Assembly: GCF_009363095.1 (NCBI RefSeq)
Contig: NZ_CP045295.1
Location: 1,798,001-1,862,000 of the forward strand
Length of the DNA: 64,000 nucleotides
DNA from: Paenibacillus cellulositrophicus
GTDB lineage: Bacteria; Bacillota; Bacilli; Paenibacillales; Paenibacillaceae
Direction: 5' to 3'
Below are positions 39,156 through 48,198 of this stretch, in pieces. Made by a program: the position numbers and the translations under genes. Numbering within the stretch: position 1 is the first letter of the stretch; every line of letters begins with the position of its first letter. The notes under the pieces are model-generated. The model did not search any database. It saw only the letters and a program-made list of their open reading frames with translations, and was not told the DNA's origin.

Positions 39156-40481
39156 TTAAGGCGCGGCCGACCGGGCCTGCGCGTCCTGCAGCTTCTGTGC
39201 GACGCCTTCTACGGAGCCGCCCATCATGATTTCCTGGAGGCCGTTATTAATGACCTCGGCCGCTTCCGCCGACAAATAAGCATCATAGACCGGCGTGACT
39301 TCGGTCGATTTGACGAGGTTGAAGGCTTTATAGTAGAGGGAAGTTACCTTAGACTTGTCGATATCGGTGTCGTACATCACCATGGAGTTGCTCTCGGCGA
39401 TCGCTTTCTGGGCATCCGGCCCGCTGACCGCATAAATCAGCTCCAGCGCCAATTCCCTTGCTTTGCCTTCCGTCCGGCTGCTGAGCGCAAGTCCGCCGCC
39501 GGCACCGCCGGAAATCGTGCCTGCCTTCCCTTTCCCTCCGGGGATTGGCGGCAGCACCGTCACTTCGATATCCTTCATCTGGTCTTCCGTAGAGGATGCC
39601 GCCAGGTTCGTGAGCGTCCAGGCGCCGCTGATCATCATCGCCGCGTTCCCCTGTATGAAATACTGCTCAGCCTGCGTATTGTCGATGCTGTTGGCGCCGT
39701 CCTGGAACGCCTTGTGATCCACCAGCTCCTTAAAATGACCTAGCGCCTGGATGAATTCCGGATCAGTGAATTTGGCCCCTTTCTGCGCAGCGGCGTTCTT
39801 GAACCATTCCGTTCCCGTTACCCGGTCGGCGAGCGAACCGAGAATCGTGGACTGCGCTACCCACGGGGCTTTGTTGCCCAGCGCAATCGGGGTGATGCCT
39901 TTGGCGTTGAATGCGCTGACGGCCGTCATCATTTCATCCCACGTAGTCGGGACTTTGACGTTGTTTTTTTCGAACAAGGCCTTGTTATAGTACAGGATTG
40001 AGGTGGCCGACATGCCCAGCGGAGCCGAATAGATCTGTCCTTGCTCGAACTCATACGGTTCAAAAGCGCCCGGCAGGAACTTGTCCTTCCAATCCGAATG
40101 CGCGTCAAGCACCTCCGTAATCGGCTGAAGCAGCTTGGCCTGATACAGCTCGGAGGACTGGCTGCCCGCGTAGACGAAAAATACGTCCGGCATCTCATTC
40201 GCCGCGGCAACCGTGCTCAGTCGCTGGCGGTAACCGTCAGGCGGGATGGCCTGGGCGTCGAGTTCCACCTCCGGATGGTCTTTGGCGAACTGCTCGATGA
40301 AGCTCCGGACCGATTTGGCCCGCAAATCATCCCCGGCAAAATTGTGCCAGATCGTCAGTTTCACTTTCTCCTGACCGCCCGCGCTTCCCTCTGCCTGCTT
40401 GCCGCTCTCCCCGCTGCCGCAGGCGGCAAGGAGCATCGTCATGAGCAGCAGAACAATGCCTAATTTGCGTGTTTTTTTCAT
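39156..40481 (-). CDS. Extracellular sugar-binding lipoprotein of ABC transporter
   Basis: A 441-residue solute-binding protein: signal peptide with lipobox LLAAC, lipidated Cys21, followed by a Gly/Ser/Glu linker and the two-lobe binding domain of family 1 (LTIWHNFAGDDLR at the start). It would be anchored to the outer face of the membrane. The ATG at 40479-40481 lies six bases after AGAGGGGG; an ATG two codons upstream touches that site. It is encoded right after the YesN-like regulator, a frequent link in Paenibacillus where the sensor pair controls the transporter. Confidence 0.93.
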   Translation of the reverse strand: MKKTRKLGIVLLLMTMLLAACGSGESGKQAEGSAGGQEKVKLTIWHNFAGDDLRAKSVRSFIEQFAKDHPEVELDAQAIPPDGYRQRLSTVAAANEMPDVFFVYAGSQSSELYQAKLLQPITEVLDAHSDWKDKFLPGAFEPYEFEQGQIYSAPLGMSATSILYYNKALFEKNNVKVPTTWDEMMTAVSAFNAKGITPIALGNKAPWVAQSTILGSLADRVTGTEWFKNAAAQKGAKFTDPEFIQALGHFKELVDHKAFQDGANSIDNTQAEQYFIQGNAAMMISGAWTLTNLAASSTEDQMKDIEVTVLPPIPGGKGKAGTISGGAGGGLALSSRTEGKARELALELIYAVSGPDAQKAIAESNSMVMYDTDIDKSKVTSLYYKAFNLVKSTEVTPVYDAYLSAEAAEVINNGLQEIMMGGSVEGVAQKLQDAQARSAAP

Positions 40482-40578
40482 GGTCATCCCCCTCTGATAT
40501 AAATCTTAAGTTCAATCAGCCTTGCGATGATTAGCCCAAGTATAAAAGAGGATGAACGTCTCCCACAGGGGATAGAAT

Positions 40579-42153
40579 TCAGTCAAGGGAGGGACAAACT
40601 TCAGCACTTGCCCGATATTCCGAAGGGGTCAGACCGGTGAATTTCTTGAACAGGCGATTAAAATACTTCAGGTCTTCGTAACCGATCTCGCCGGCGACCT
40701 CGCTGATTTTGGCCGGCGTTTCCCGCAGGAGCCTCATCGCCTTGCGAAGTTTCGCCTGCGTGACGTATTCGAGATAGTTGCGGCCGGTCTCCCGCTTGAA
40801 CAGCTCGCTGAAATAGTTCGGGTTCATATGGACGTGCTTCGCCACCTGCTGCAGCGACAGGCTTTGGTCCAAGTGGTCGTGAATGTAAGCAATGGCCCGT
40901 TCTACCGGACTGGACGCCGATACCATCCCGCTGTACTGCTGCATGATCTGTTTCAATTCATGAACCATGATCCGTTCTGGCCACTTGGTCAGCTCGTAGA
41001 TATCGAATGGAGTCCCTGAAGGAAGCGGACTGGAGTAACCGATCGAAGCGGCGGCCCGCTCCAGCCACCGACGGGCCGAGACAAGAATGGAATGAAGGTA
41101 AGCCTGCATCGATCCTGGCGTAGCCTCGGGGTCCAGCATGATCCGTTCCAGCAAATCCGTAATCCAGGACTGCAGGCGGGACGTGTCGCCCGCCCGGAGC
41201 AGGGCAAACAGCCCGGTTTCTTCCTCCACCGTGCATACCGTCCGGATGCCCCGGCGGGAGGCTACCTCTTCATACCGTATGCGCCGTTCTGCACGCAGCA
41301 GCCATGCATAGGAGCCGGCCTCCGCTGCGGCAGCTAAGGCACCGGGCAGGTCCTGGAGCTGGGTGAACGGCAGCCCGCCGGCCGCCGTGACCCGGCAGCC
41401 CAGCTCAGCCTCCACATGGCCCAGCACCGGCCTCATGCGGCTCCAGTCGTCCTCGCCCCGGCTTTTTACCAGAAGAAGCAGTGCACCGTTCCATTCGAGC
41501 CATGCGCATGGCAATCGTTCAGCCAGCCGGCTGCCGACGATGCGGTATACATCGCCGTCCGGGCGGCTGCCGCTCTCCCCCGAGCTGGAGGAATGGACCG
41601 ACAGCAGCCAAATCCGGAGCACCGCGAGCCCGTCAGCATCGGGCCGAAGGTCGGGGAACCGGTCCCAAAACTCGGCTTCGGTTCGGGCATCGGGTGCGGA
41701 TCCCGAAGCCAACAGTCTCCTTAAGAACCCGCGGTTCACGATCGTCTGCTGGACCCTGCCGCCCTCCTCGTTCCGCCGGCGAACCTCCAGCCGCTCCCTG
41801 GCCTTGGCCGCGGACTGGATGATTTCCCCCGGTCTGCTCGTCTTCAGCAAATAGTCGCTGACTCCTTCGCGCATCGCCTGCTGGGCATAGGCAAACTCGT
41901 CGAATCCTGAAATGATGATGATTTCGGTATCGGGGAACTGCTTTTTCACCTCCCTGGCCATATCGATACCGCTGAGCCCCGTCATCCGGATATCGGTAAA
42001 TATAATTTCGGGCTGCTCATCCGGAATCCGCTGCAGCGCTTCTTCGGCGGAAGCGGCCGGCTCCAGCACCGTAAAACCGTTCTCCTCCCAATTGACCACC
42101 GTGCTTAGCCCGTTTCGGATAATCACTTCGTCATCAACGATCATAACCTTCAT
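40579..42153 (-). CDS. YesN-type response regulator with AraC DNA-binding domain
   Basis: A 524-residue regulator: receiver domain (1-120) with the acidic pair D7-D8 and phosphoacceptor D54 (FTDIRMTG), a long middle part, and a C-terminal AraC double helix-turn-helix (about 420-515, ending GYEDLKYFNRLFKKFTGLTPSEYR). Its start overlaps the kinase gene by 20 bp. It probably activates the adjacent binding protein and permease genes. Confidence 0.94.
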   Translation of the reverse strand: MKVMIVDDEVIIRNGLSTVVNWEENGFTVLEPAASAEEALQRIPDEQPEIIFTDIRMTGLSGIDMAREVKKQFPDTEIIIISGFDEFAYAQQAMREGVSDYLLKTSRPGEIIQSAAKARERLEVRRRNEEGGRVQQTIVNRGFLRRLLASGSAPDARTEAEFWDRFPDLRPDADGLAVLRIWLLSVHSSSSGESGSRPDGDVYRIVGSRLAERLPCAWLEWNGALLLLVKSRGEDDWSRMRPVLGHVEAELGCRVTAAGGLPFTQLQDLPGALAAAAEAGSYAWLLRAERRIRYEEVASRRGIRTVCTVEEETGLFALLRAGDTSRLQSWITDLLERIMLDPEATPGSMQAYLHSILVSARRWLERAAASIGYSSPLPSGTPFDIYELTKWPERIMVHELKQIMQQYSGMVSASSPVERAIAYIHDHLDQSLSLQQVAKHVHMNPNYFSELFKRETGRNYLEYVTQAKLRKAMRLLRETPAKISEVAGEIGYEDLKYFNRLFKKFTGLTPSEYRASAEVCPSLD

Positions 42154-43963
42154 CTTCGTTCTCCCCTTTGCTTGATTCTTCCCGACTCCACTCCTTTGGC
42201 TCCTGCACGATCGGGATCCTGAATGTTATCCGCGTGCCCGCTCCTTCCGCACTCTCCACCTGAAGTCCGGCATCCCTGCCGTAATGCAGCGCCAGCCGCT
42301 TGTTGACATTGCGCAGCCCGTAGCTCCCGCCGGTAACAGTCCCCTGCCCGTAGGCCGCCGGATGCTCCGCCAGCCGGTTCCGGAGCCACTGAAGCCTCTC
42401 TTCGGGCATTCCGATCCCGTCGTCCTCAACGGCGAAATCGAGGAACCCCCCGCTGCGTTCCACCGCAATCCGGATCATGCCCCGCCCGTCTCGGCCGAGC
42501 AGGCCGTGAAGGATCGCATTCTCCACCAGTGGCTGAAGCAACAGCTTAAGCATCGTTAGATGGTGCAAACTCTCAGCCGCATCGACCCGAAAATCGAATT
42601 TGTCGGGATACCGGATCGACTGGATATTCATGTAATGACGGACATGCGTGATCTCCTGCAGCACCGTGCAGTATTCCTGACCGGCATTTAAGCTGAACCG
42701 CAGAAAATCGCTCAGCGAGCCGACCATCTCGGCGATCTTGGCACCGTCCTGATTCATCAGCGCCAGCCATTGCACCGAGGAGAGGGTGTTATACAGAAAA
42801 TGCGGGTTAATCTGCACCTGCAGCGCATGCATATCGGCTTCCTTCTTCAGTGATTCATTGCGCTTGACCTCATCGGCGAGCTTCACGATCCGCGAAGTAA
42901 GCCGGTTATAGCTGATAATCAGCTGACCTACCTCGTCTATCGTTTTGACCGGCAGTGCAGGCAGAGGTTCTTCCGGCCTGGCGTTTCTGAGGAATTTGGT
43001 GAGCGCGGAGAGCGGGTTAGTTATTTTTTGAATCAGAAAAAGAACCAGAATGATGACAAACAGGATCGCAGCGGTGACAGCGACAGCCGTAAGCCTTAGA
43101 AAATACTGGTTTTGCGAGCTGTATTCCGCAGCCGGTATGATCCCGACAAGCTTCCAGCCCACGCTGGACATCTTTTTATACAAAATCGTCTTCTTGCCGC
43201 TCCCCTGCCCGTAGACCAAATCCCCGCTCTGTCCCTCAAAAGGGCCGATCGAAGGATAATAAGTGTCCAGCGCAAGATTCGTTTCCATATCCGGGGGGCC
43301 CGCGAGAATCCGGTTGTTCTCGTCCAGCAGCAGCACGAAGCCCGTTTTTTCCAATGCCACCTGCCGGACCTGGCTGGCGATGACCCCCTGATCCAGATTG
43401 ATCTGCAGGTTTCCGATCGGCTTGTATTTATCGGTGCTGCGGATCGGTCTTGCCAGCGTGATCATCTTCCTCACCCCTTCAAAGGTCCACTGCCGGTGGA
43501 CCGAAGACCACCATTTGGGATGCTCGGCATAATAATCAGGATCCCTCTCCGTGACATCCTGGAACTCTGACCGCACCAGCGACTTATAGGAGATCGAGTC
43601 CTTGGCCCCAAGCGGCTCGATGATGATGTTCGCGATATAATCTTTGGAAAAGGCGAGGCTTGTCAGAAAGTTGATGACGGCGGTCTGCTGCACATAATTG
43701 CTTTCAGAGCTTTTTAAATAGGACTGCACGCCTTCGTTGCCGATCAGAAAAAGCGAAATGTTCTCAACGTCCTTGACCATCGTCTCCAGATAGACATCCA
43801 GCTGCCTGAGATTGTTCATTCCGGAGGTTTTGGCTTTTTCCTCAGTCAGGCTCTCGGCCATTTTGTAGGAGAAAATGCCGAGGAACAGCAGCGGAACCAG
43901 CGCGGCCAGAATAGTGAGCAAAGACAGCTTATGCTTCAAGGATGTTCCGAACCAATGCTGCAT
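42134..43963 (-). CDS. YesM-type sensor histidine kinase
   Basis: A 609-residue membrane kinase of the LytS/YesM class: helix near 14-32, extracytoplasmic sensor (about 35-260, Cache-like), second helix near 275-300, HAMP region, then the His-kinase segment with phospho-His in QINPHFLYNTL, and the ATPase domain with GLRNVNKRL. The ATG at 43961-43963 follows TAGGAGGG; the longer frame is non-coding in character. A good cre site lies 50 bp upstream, suggesting carbon catabolite control of the whole cluster. Confidence 0.94.
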   Translation of the reverse strand: MQHWFGTSLKHKLSLLTILAALVPLLFLGIFSYKMAESLTEEKAKTSGMNNLRQLDVYLETMVKDVENISLFLIGNEGVQSYLKSSESNYVQQTAVINFLTSLAFSKDYIANIIIEPLGAKDSISYKSLVRSEFQDVTERDPDYYAEHPKWWSSVHRQWTFEGVRKMITLARPIRSTDKYKPIGNLQINLDQGVIASQVRQVALEKTGFVLLLDENNRILAGPPDMETNLALDTYYPSIGPFEGQSGDLVYGQGSGKKTILYKKMSSVGWKLVGIIPAAEYSSQNQYFLRLTAVAVTAAILFVIILVLFLIQKITNPLSALTKFLRNARPEEPLPALPVKTIDEVGQLIISYNRLTSRIVKLADEVKRNESLKKEADMHALQVQINPHFLYNTLSSVQWLALMNQDGAKIAEMVGSLSDFLRFSLNAGQEYCTVLQEITHVRHYMNIQSIRYPDKFDFRVDAAESLHHLTMLKLLLQPLVENAILHGLLGRDGRGMIRIAVERSGGFLDFAVEDDGIGMPEERLQWLRNRLAEHPAAYGQGTVTGGSYGLRNVNKRLALHYGRDAGLQVESAEGAGTRITFRIPIVQEPKEWSREESSKGENEDEGYDR

Positions 43964-44003
43964 ATGAGCCCTCCTACGTCGGTTTATGAAATGATTATGT
44001 AAT

Positions 44004-44029
44004 ATTATATAACATTGAAAACGCTTGCT
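44004..44029 (-). promoter_or_regulatory. Promoter region of the kinase operon with cre site
   Basis: TATAAT on the minus strand at 44004-44009. TTGAAAACGCTTGCT on the plus strand (44015-44029) fits the cre consensus WTGNAANCGNWNNCW at every position. CcpA bound here would overlap the RNA polymerase site and repress. Confidence 0.65.
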
Positions 44030-44125
44030 CATAGACCAATTGGCTTTATCAAAGAGATTCATGTTAGGTTTATTCACTATCTTAGAAGATCACTAGGTCT
44101 TAAGTAAATGGTTAAAAAGTCGCAG

Positions 44126-44265
44126 TATAATCCGTTTCGCATCTAAAAACTCGTCGGTTGAGGGAGTATTTCACGCGTCAGAGCCTGCTCCCAGAGGAAC
44201 GCCGTTACTACAGCTATGATCCGATCCCGTTACGCTGGAAGCCTCGTTTTTCTGTTTGCAAAATA
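44126..44265. other. Unexplained intergenic stretch with a possible small open frame
   Basis: Part of the 382-bp gap 43964-44345. A TATAAT lies at 44131 on the plus strand. A plus-strand frame beginning TTG at 44158 encodes an Arg/Tyr-rich peptide (segments LLPEERRYYSYDPIPLRWKPRF) that looks coding in its first 35 residues but then runs through the terminator at 44266. No ribosome-binding site precedes it. It may be a gene remnant or chance. Confidence 0.25.
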
Positions 44266-44298
44266 AAACGGGGAAAGAGCATCGCTCTCTCCCCGTTT
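44266..44298 (-). terminator. Rho-independent terminator of the ABC exporter operon
   Basis: Fifteen-pair stem AAACGGGGAGAGAGC / GCTCTTTCCCCGTTT with a three-base loop and one internal mismatch, then TTATTTTG on the minus strand. Confidence 0.9.
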
Positions 44299-44345
44299 CT
44301 ATACATCCGGCTCAGCCGGCCTCCAGTCGGCCCCTGCATTCCAGG

Positions 44346-46166
44346 TTACTCTTCATCAGCCGCCTGCCTTGCATGATTGTACAGCTGCTCATAGTATCCG
44401 TGCATGGCCAGCAGTTCGTCATGGGTGCCTTCCTCAATCGCCCGGCCGTCTTTCATCACCAGTATGCGGTCGGCGTGCATGACCGTGGACAGCCGGTGGG
44501 CGATCACCAGCGTCGTCCGCCCGGTAGACACGTTCGCCAGCGCGCTTTGCACCAGCTGCTCCGTATGCGAATCCAGGTTGGCGGTCGCCTCATCCAGGAT
44601 GAGGATCCGCGGCTCAAAGACCATGATCCGCGCGAAGGAGATCAGCTGCCGCTCCCCGGCTGACAGGCCGCTGCCCCGCTCCGATAGGAGCGTGTCGTAT
44701 CCGCCGGACATCCGCATGATCATGTCGTGCGCGCCGACGAACCGGCAGGCATCCATCACCTTTTCACGAGAGATGTCCTCCTGAAACAGCCGGACGTTAT
44801 CGAGGACGGTTCCCGCGAACAGATAGGGCTCCTGCTGGATCAGTCCGACGAGACGGTGGAGCTGCTGCTGCGGAATATCGCGGATATCCGCCCCGTCGAT
44901 TTTGATGCTGCCGGAATTAACGTCATAGAACCGGTTCAAGAGGCTGATCATCGTGCTCTTTCCCGCTCCCGTCGTTCCGACGATGCCGACCATCTCCCCG
45001 GGCTTCAAATGGAGGTCGAGATGGGGAATGACCGGCTTGGATTCCGAATAGCCGAAAGAAATGTGATTGAAGTCGACCCGGCCGCGGGCTTCGGACAAGC
45101 GCAGCCGGCACGTTTGGTCAGGCTCCGGGTCCTTCACTTCGGGCTCGGTGCTGAATATTTTCCAGATCCGGTCCATCGATACGGTCGTCGACTGGAACGT
45201 GTTCCACTGCATCGTGATCTGGTTGATCGGCTGGAAAAACTGCCGGATGTAGCTCGTAAACGCGTACAGAACGCCGACGGCCATATGCTCATGGAATACC
45301 GCCAGTCCGCCCAGCCAGACGACCGTAACGAGGGCGACGTTGCCCAGAATGTCGAAGGTCCGGTTAAACAGCACGTTGGCGCGGACCTCCCTCATGTTCG
45401 CTTCCCAGTAGCTCTGGTTATTTTCGTTAAAACGCCGGGTCTGTTCCTCTTCTTGGCGGAACGCCTGAATCAGCCCCATCCCGGACAAATTCTCCGCAAT
45501 GAATCCGATTAACCGCGACAAGCGGCTCCGGGTTATCTGGTACGCCTGGCGTAGATAGCGGCGGAACAGGAAAGCCACGAGGCCGATGACGGGCAGGACG
45601 ATCATCGAATACCAGGCCAGCGTCGTATCGAGCTGAAACATAAAGACAATGATCAGTACGAGCGTCATGCCGTCGCGGATCAAGCTGAGCAGCACCTGTG
45701 TGAAAAACTGGCTGATCGTCTCCGTGTCGCTGGACACATTGGTCACCAGACTGCCGCGGTGCACGCGGTCGAAATAGGACATCGACAGCTTGGAAATATG
45801 CTGGAACAGGTCCTTCCGGATCCGTGCCACGATGCTTTGACCCGCGTACTGCAGCAGGTTATTCTGCAAATACGTGAATAAGAAGCTGACGATCGAAATG
45901 CCGAGATAAATGCCGGCGATCGTGGCGATATAACCCATGTCCCTGCCGCCGACAGCCAAATGATCGTCGATCACGATCTTGACCAGATACGGCTGAAGCA
46001 GATCGGCGGAAATGCCGAGGATCGCGCAGACAAACACGCCGGCAAAAGCCCACTTGTGCGGTTTGCCGTAAGCCAGTATCGCCCTGAAGGCTTCAAATGA
46101 TTTTTTCTTGTCCGCTGCATCCTTTGCTTGCGTTGCCTTGAGGGCAGCGGCTGAAGAATTAGGCAT
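44346..46166 (-). CDS. ABC multidrug-type exporter, second half-transporter
   Basis: A 606-residue fused membrane and ATPase half-transporter: six helices (about 40-325), then Walker A GTTGAGKST, signature LSAGERQ (instead of the canonical LSGGQ), Walker B ILILDEATA and H-loop AHRLS. The ATG at 46164-46166 overlaps the end of the first half-transporter by 8 bp and follows AGGAGGG. The pair resembles BmrC/BmrD (YheI/YheH) heterodimers of Bacillus subtilis, in which one ATP site is degenerate. Confidence 0.92.
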   Translation of the reverse strand: MPNSSAAALKATQAKDAADKKKSFEAFRAILAYGKPHKWAFAGVFVCAILGISADLLQPYLVKIVIDDHLAVGGRDMGYIATIAGIYLGISIVSFLFTYLQNNLLQYAGQSIVARIRKDLFQHISKLSMSYFDRVHRGSLVTNVSSDTETISQFFTQVLLSLIRDGMTLVLIIVFMFQLDTTLAWYSMIVLPVIGLVAFLFRRYLRQAYQITRSRLSRLIGFIAENLSGMGLIQAFRQEEEQTRRFNENNQSYWEANMREVRANVLFNRTFDILGNVALVTVVWLGGLAVFHEHMAVGVLYAFTSYIRQFFQPINQITMQWNTFQSTTVSMDRIWKIFSTEPEVKDPEPDQTCRLRLSEARGRVDFNHISFGYSESKPVIPHLDLHLKPGEMVGIVGTTGAGKSTMISLLNRFYDVNSGSIKIDGADIRDIPQQQLHRLVGLIQQEPYLFAGTVLDNVRLFQEDISREKVMDACRFVGAHDMIMRMSGGYDTLLSERGSGLSAGERQLISFARIMVFEPRILILDEATANLDSHTEQLVQSALANVSTGRTTLVIAHRLSTVMHADRILVMKDGRAIEEGTHDELLAMHGYYEQLYNHARQAADEE

Positions 46167-47913
46167 GCTGCAGTCCCTCCTGTTGAATCCGGTATAAAGA
46201 TGCATATGGCCCGTCCGGACAGGCCATCAATTCCTCATGGCTGCCTCGCTGGACAATGCGGCCTTGATCCAGCACGATGATTTCATCGGCATGCTGGACG
46301 CTGCTGATCCGGTGCGCGATAATGAGCGTCGATTTGCCGCTGCGCTCCCGGATCAAATTGCCGAGGATGCCCGATTCCGTCATCGCGTCTACGGCGCTCA
46401 TGCTGTCGTCGAGAATCAAGAGCTCGGGCTTTTTCATCAGCCCTCTCGCCAGACTCGCGCGCTGCCTCTGACCGCCGGACAGCGTAAGTCCCCGCTCGCC
46501 GAGCCGGGTCTCAAATCCCGCTTCAAAGGAGTTGACGCTTTCCAGCAGCAAAGCCTGGGCCGCTGCCTCGCGGATTTGCTCGATGCTGGCGGAGCGGTCG
46601 CTGAAGGCGATATTGTCGGCGATATCCGTGCTGAACAAGAAGCCGTCCTGCGGCACATAGCCGATCTTGCGGCGCAGCGACTCCAGGGTCACACGGGTAA
46701 TATCTTGGCCGTTCACCTGAATGCTGCCGGCCGGGGGCTCATAAATGCGCAGAAGCAGCTTTGCCAGCGTCGATTTGCCGCTGCCGGTGCGGCCGATGAG
46801 CCCGACGGTGCGACCTTCCGGAATGGTGAAGCTGACGTCCTTAAGCGCTTGTTCTGACGTCCCCGGATAAGAGAACGTCAAGTGGTCCACGGCGATATCC
46901 CCGATGCGGGCAAGGTCCGAAGCGTCGTCCTTGTCCCTCACACTCGGCACCCGGGCCAGCAGCCGGTTGACGCGTTCCAGGGAGGCTCCCGAGCGCTGCA
47001 TCATGTTAATCACGTTGCCGATCTGCTGCAGCGGTCCCGTCAGCATCCGGAGGTAGAAGGTCAGCGCGACGAAGCTTCCAAGGGTCATCCGGCCCTGAAT
47101 CGTCATATATCCGCCGACCAGCAGCGAGACGACAAGGGATAACGCCCCCAAGAACGGAAGCAGCGCCTGGAACAAGGATGACATCCTCACCAGATGCAGC
47201 TGCGCGCTGCGCACCCCGTCCACCGTCTCGTCAAACCGGCGCTGCGCCGTCTCCTCGATGGCGAACGTCTTCGTGACGCGGATGCCCCCGATTTGCTCAT
47301 CGGCGGATTCCGTCATCGTGGCCAACCCTTCCTGCACATCCATCGACCGGTTCCGGATGCGGGGACCAAAATAAATGACCAGAAACGGAATGGCGACCAG
47401 CGGGCACACGCTGACCAGAATCAGAGTTACCGGTATACCTGTAACCAGCATCATGACAACACAGGAGATGACCATGAACACGGCGTTGGTCGTCTGCGTG
47501 ACTCCGAATGAAATCGCTTCCCGAACCGAAGTCACGTCGTTCATGACATAGCTGAGCAGCTTGCCGGTTCCCTGTTTGGAAAAAAAGTCCTCACTGAGGC
47601 GGGAAAACTGGGCAAAGATCTGGCCCCTTGTCAAAAATTCGAACCGCCGGCCGAGACGCATAATGGTAAACTGCCCTAAGCCGAACAGCACGCCATAGGA
47701 CACGGCGATCCCCAGCAGGATCAGGCTGTAGCGGATGATGTCCTCGCGACCGATCGAACGTTCCTTCAGTCCATCCGTCACCTTACCGAGAATCTGCGGC
47801 AGCAGCGCTTGATCCACGTTGGACAAGATGATCAGGATAACGGCGGTCAGGTAGAGAAGCGCATTTTTCTTCAAATAATTGGTGAGCAGTTCGAAGCTTT
47901 TCAAGAGTTCCAT
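46159..47913 (-). CDS. ABC multidrug-type exporter, first half-transporter
   Basis: A 584-residue half-transporter: six helices (about 18-305), Walker A GRTGSGKST, signature LSGGQRQR, Walker B LLILDDSMSAVD with Asp in place of the catalytic Glu, and AHRISS. The Asp substitution is the degenerate site seen in heterodimeric exporters such as BmrC. The ATG at 47911-47913 is only two bases from GGAGG, so a TTG three codons on or an upstream start is possible. A leader with a terminator hairpin lies upstream. Confidence 0.92.
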   Translation of the reverse strand: MELLKSFELLTNYLKKNALLYLTAVILIILSNVDQALLPQILGKVTDGLKERSIGREDIIRYSLILLGIAVSYGVLFGLGQFTIMRLGRRFEFLTRGQIFAQFSRLSEDFFSKQGTGKLLSYVMNDVTSVREAISFGVTQTTNAVFMVISCVVMMLVTGIPVTLILVSVCPLVAIPFLVIYFGPRIRNRSMDVQEGLATMTESADEQIGGIRVTKTFAIEETAQRRFDETVDGVRSAQLHLVRMSSLFQALLPFLGALSLVVSLLVGGYMTIQGRMTLGSFVALTFYLRMLTGPLQQIGNVINMMQRSGASLERVNRLLARVPSVRDKDDASDLARIGDIAVDHLTFSYPGTSEQALKDVSFTIPEGRTVGLIGRTGSGKSTLAKLLLRIYEPPAGSIQVNGQDITRVTLESLRRKIGYVPQDGFLFSTDIADNIAFSDRSASIEQIREAAAQALLLESVNSFEAGFETRLGERGLTLSGGQRQRASLARGLMKKPELLILDDSMSAVDAMTESGILGNLIRERSGKSTLIIAHRISSVQHADEIIVLDQGRIVQRGSHEELMACPDGPYASLYRIQQEGLQHA

Positions 47914-47988
47914 TCCCTCCTTTGGTTTCAATTGAATTGATATTTCATCATTACCCGCTTCCGACCCATCCATTAAAATATACCACAG

Positions 47989-48015
47989 AAAAAAAAGATT
48001 GGGCTTTTCCCAACC
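47989..48015 (-). terminator. Attenuator-like terminator upstream of the ABC exporter
   Basis: GGTTGGG / CCCAATC (one G-U) with loop AAAAG, followed on the minus strand by eight T. It lies 75 bp before the exporter start and faces it, with no minus-strand gene upstream to terminate. An open frame of 59 codons (ATG at 48152, stop at 47973) reads straight through it. Confidence 0.7.
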
Positions 48016-48198
48016 TGGCAGAGCAGCGAAAAAACCGTGTCCCGGAACGGATAAATTTTTTTTGGAGTCTTACTTCTGCCTGCAAAAAACCGGCCGTCCA
48101 TTAATTTTGCCGCACTGGATAAATGTCCACGATCCGCAGCTCTCTTCGGCATAAGATGACAGTATGCGAAATTGCTATCAGCAAAGGAGGAGGACCGC

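Noticed and set aside
48020..48198. Riboswitch before galU (c-di-GMP or similar)
   Set aside because: No recognisable core motif; only the minus-strand attenuator is supported.
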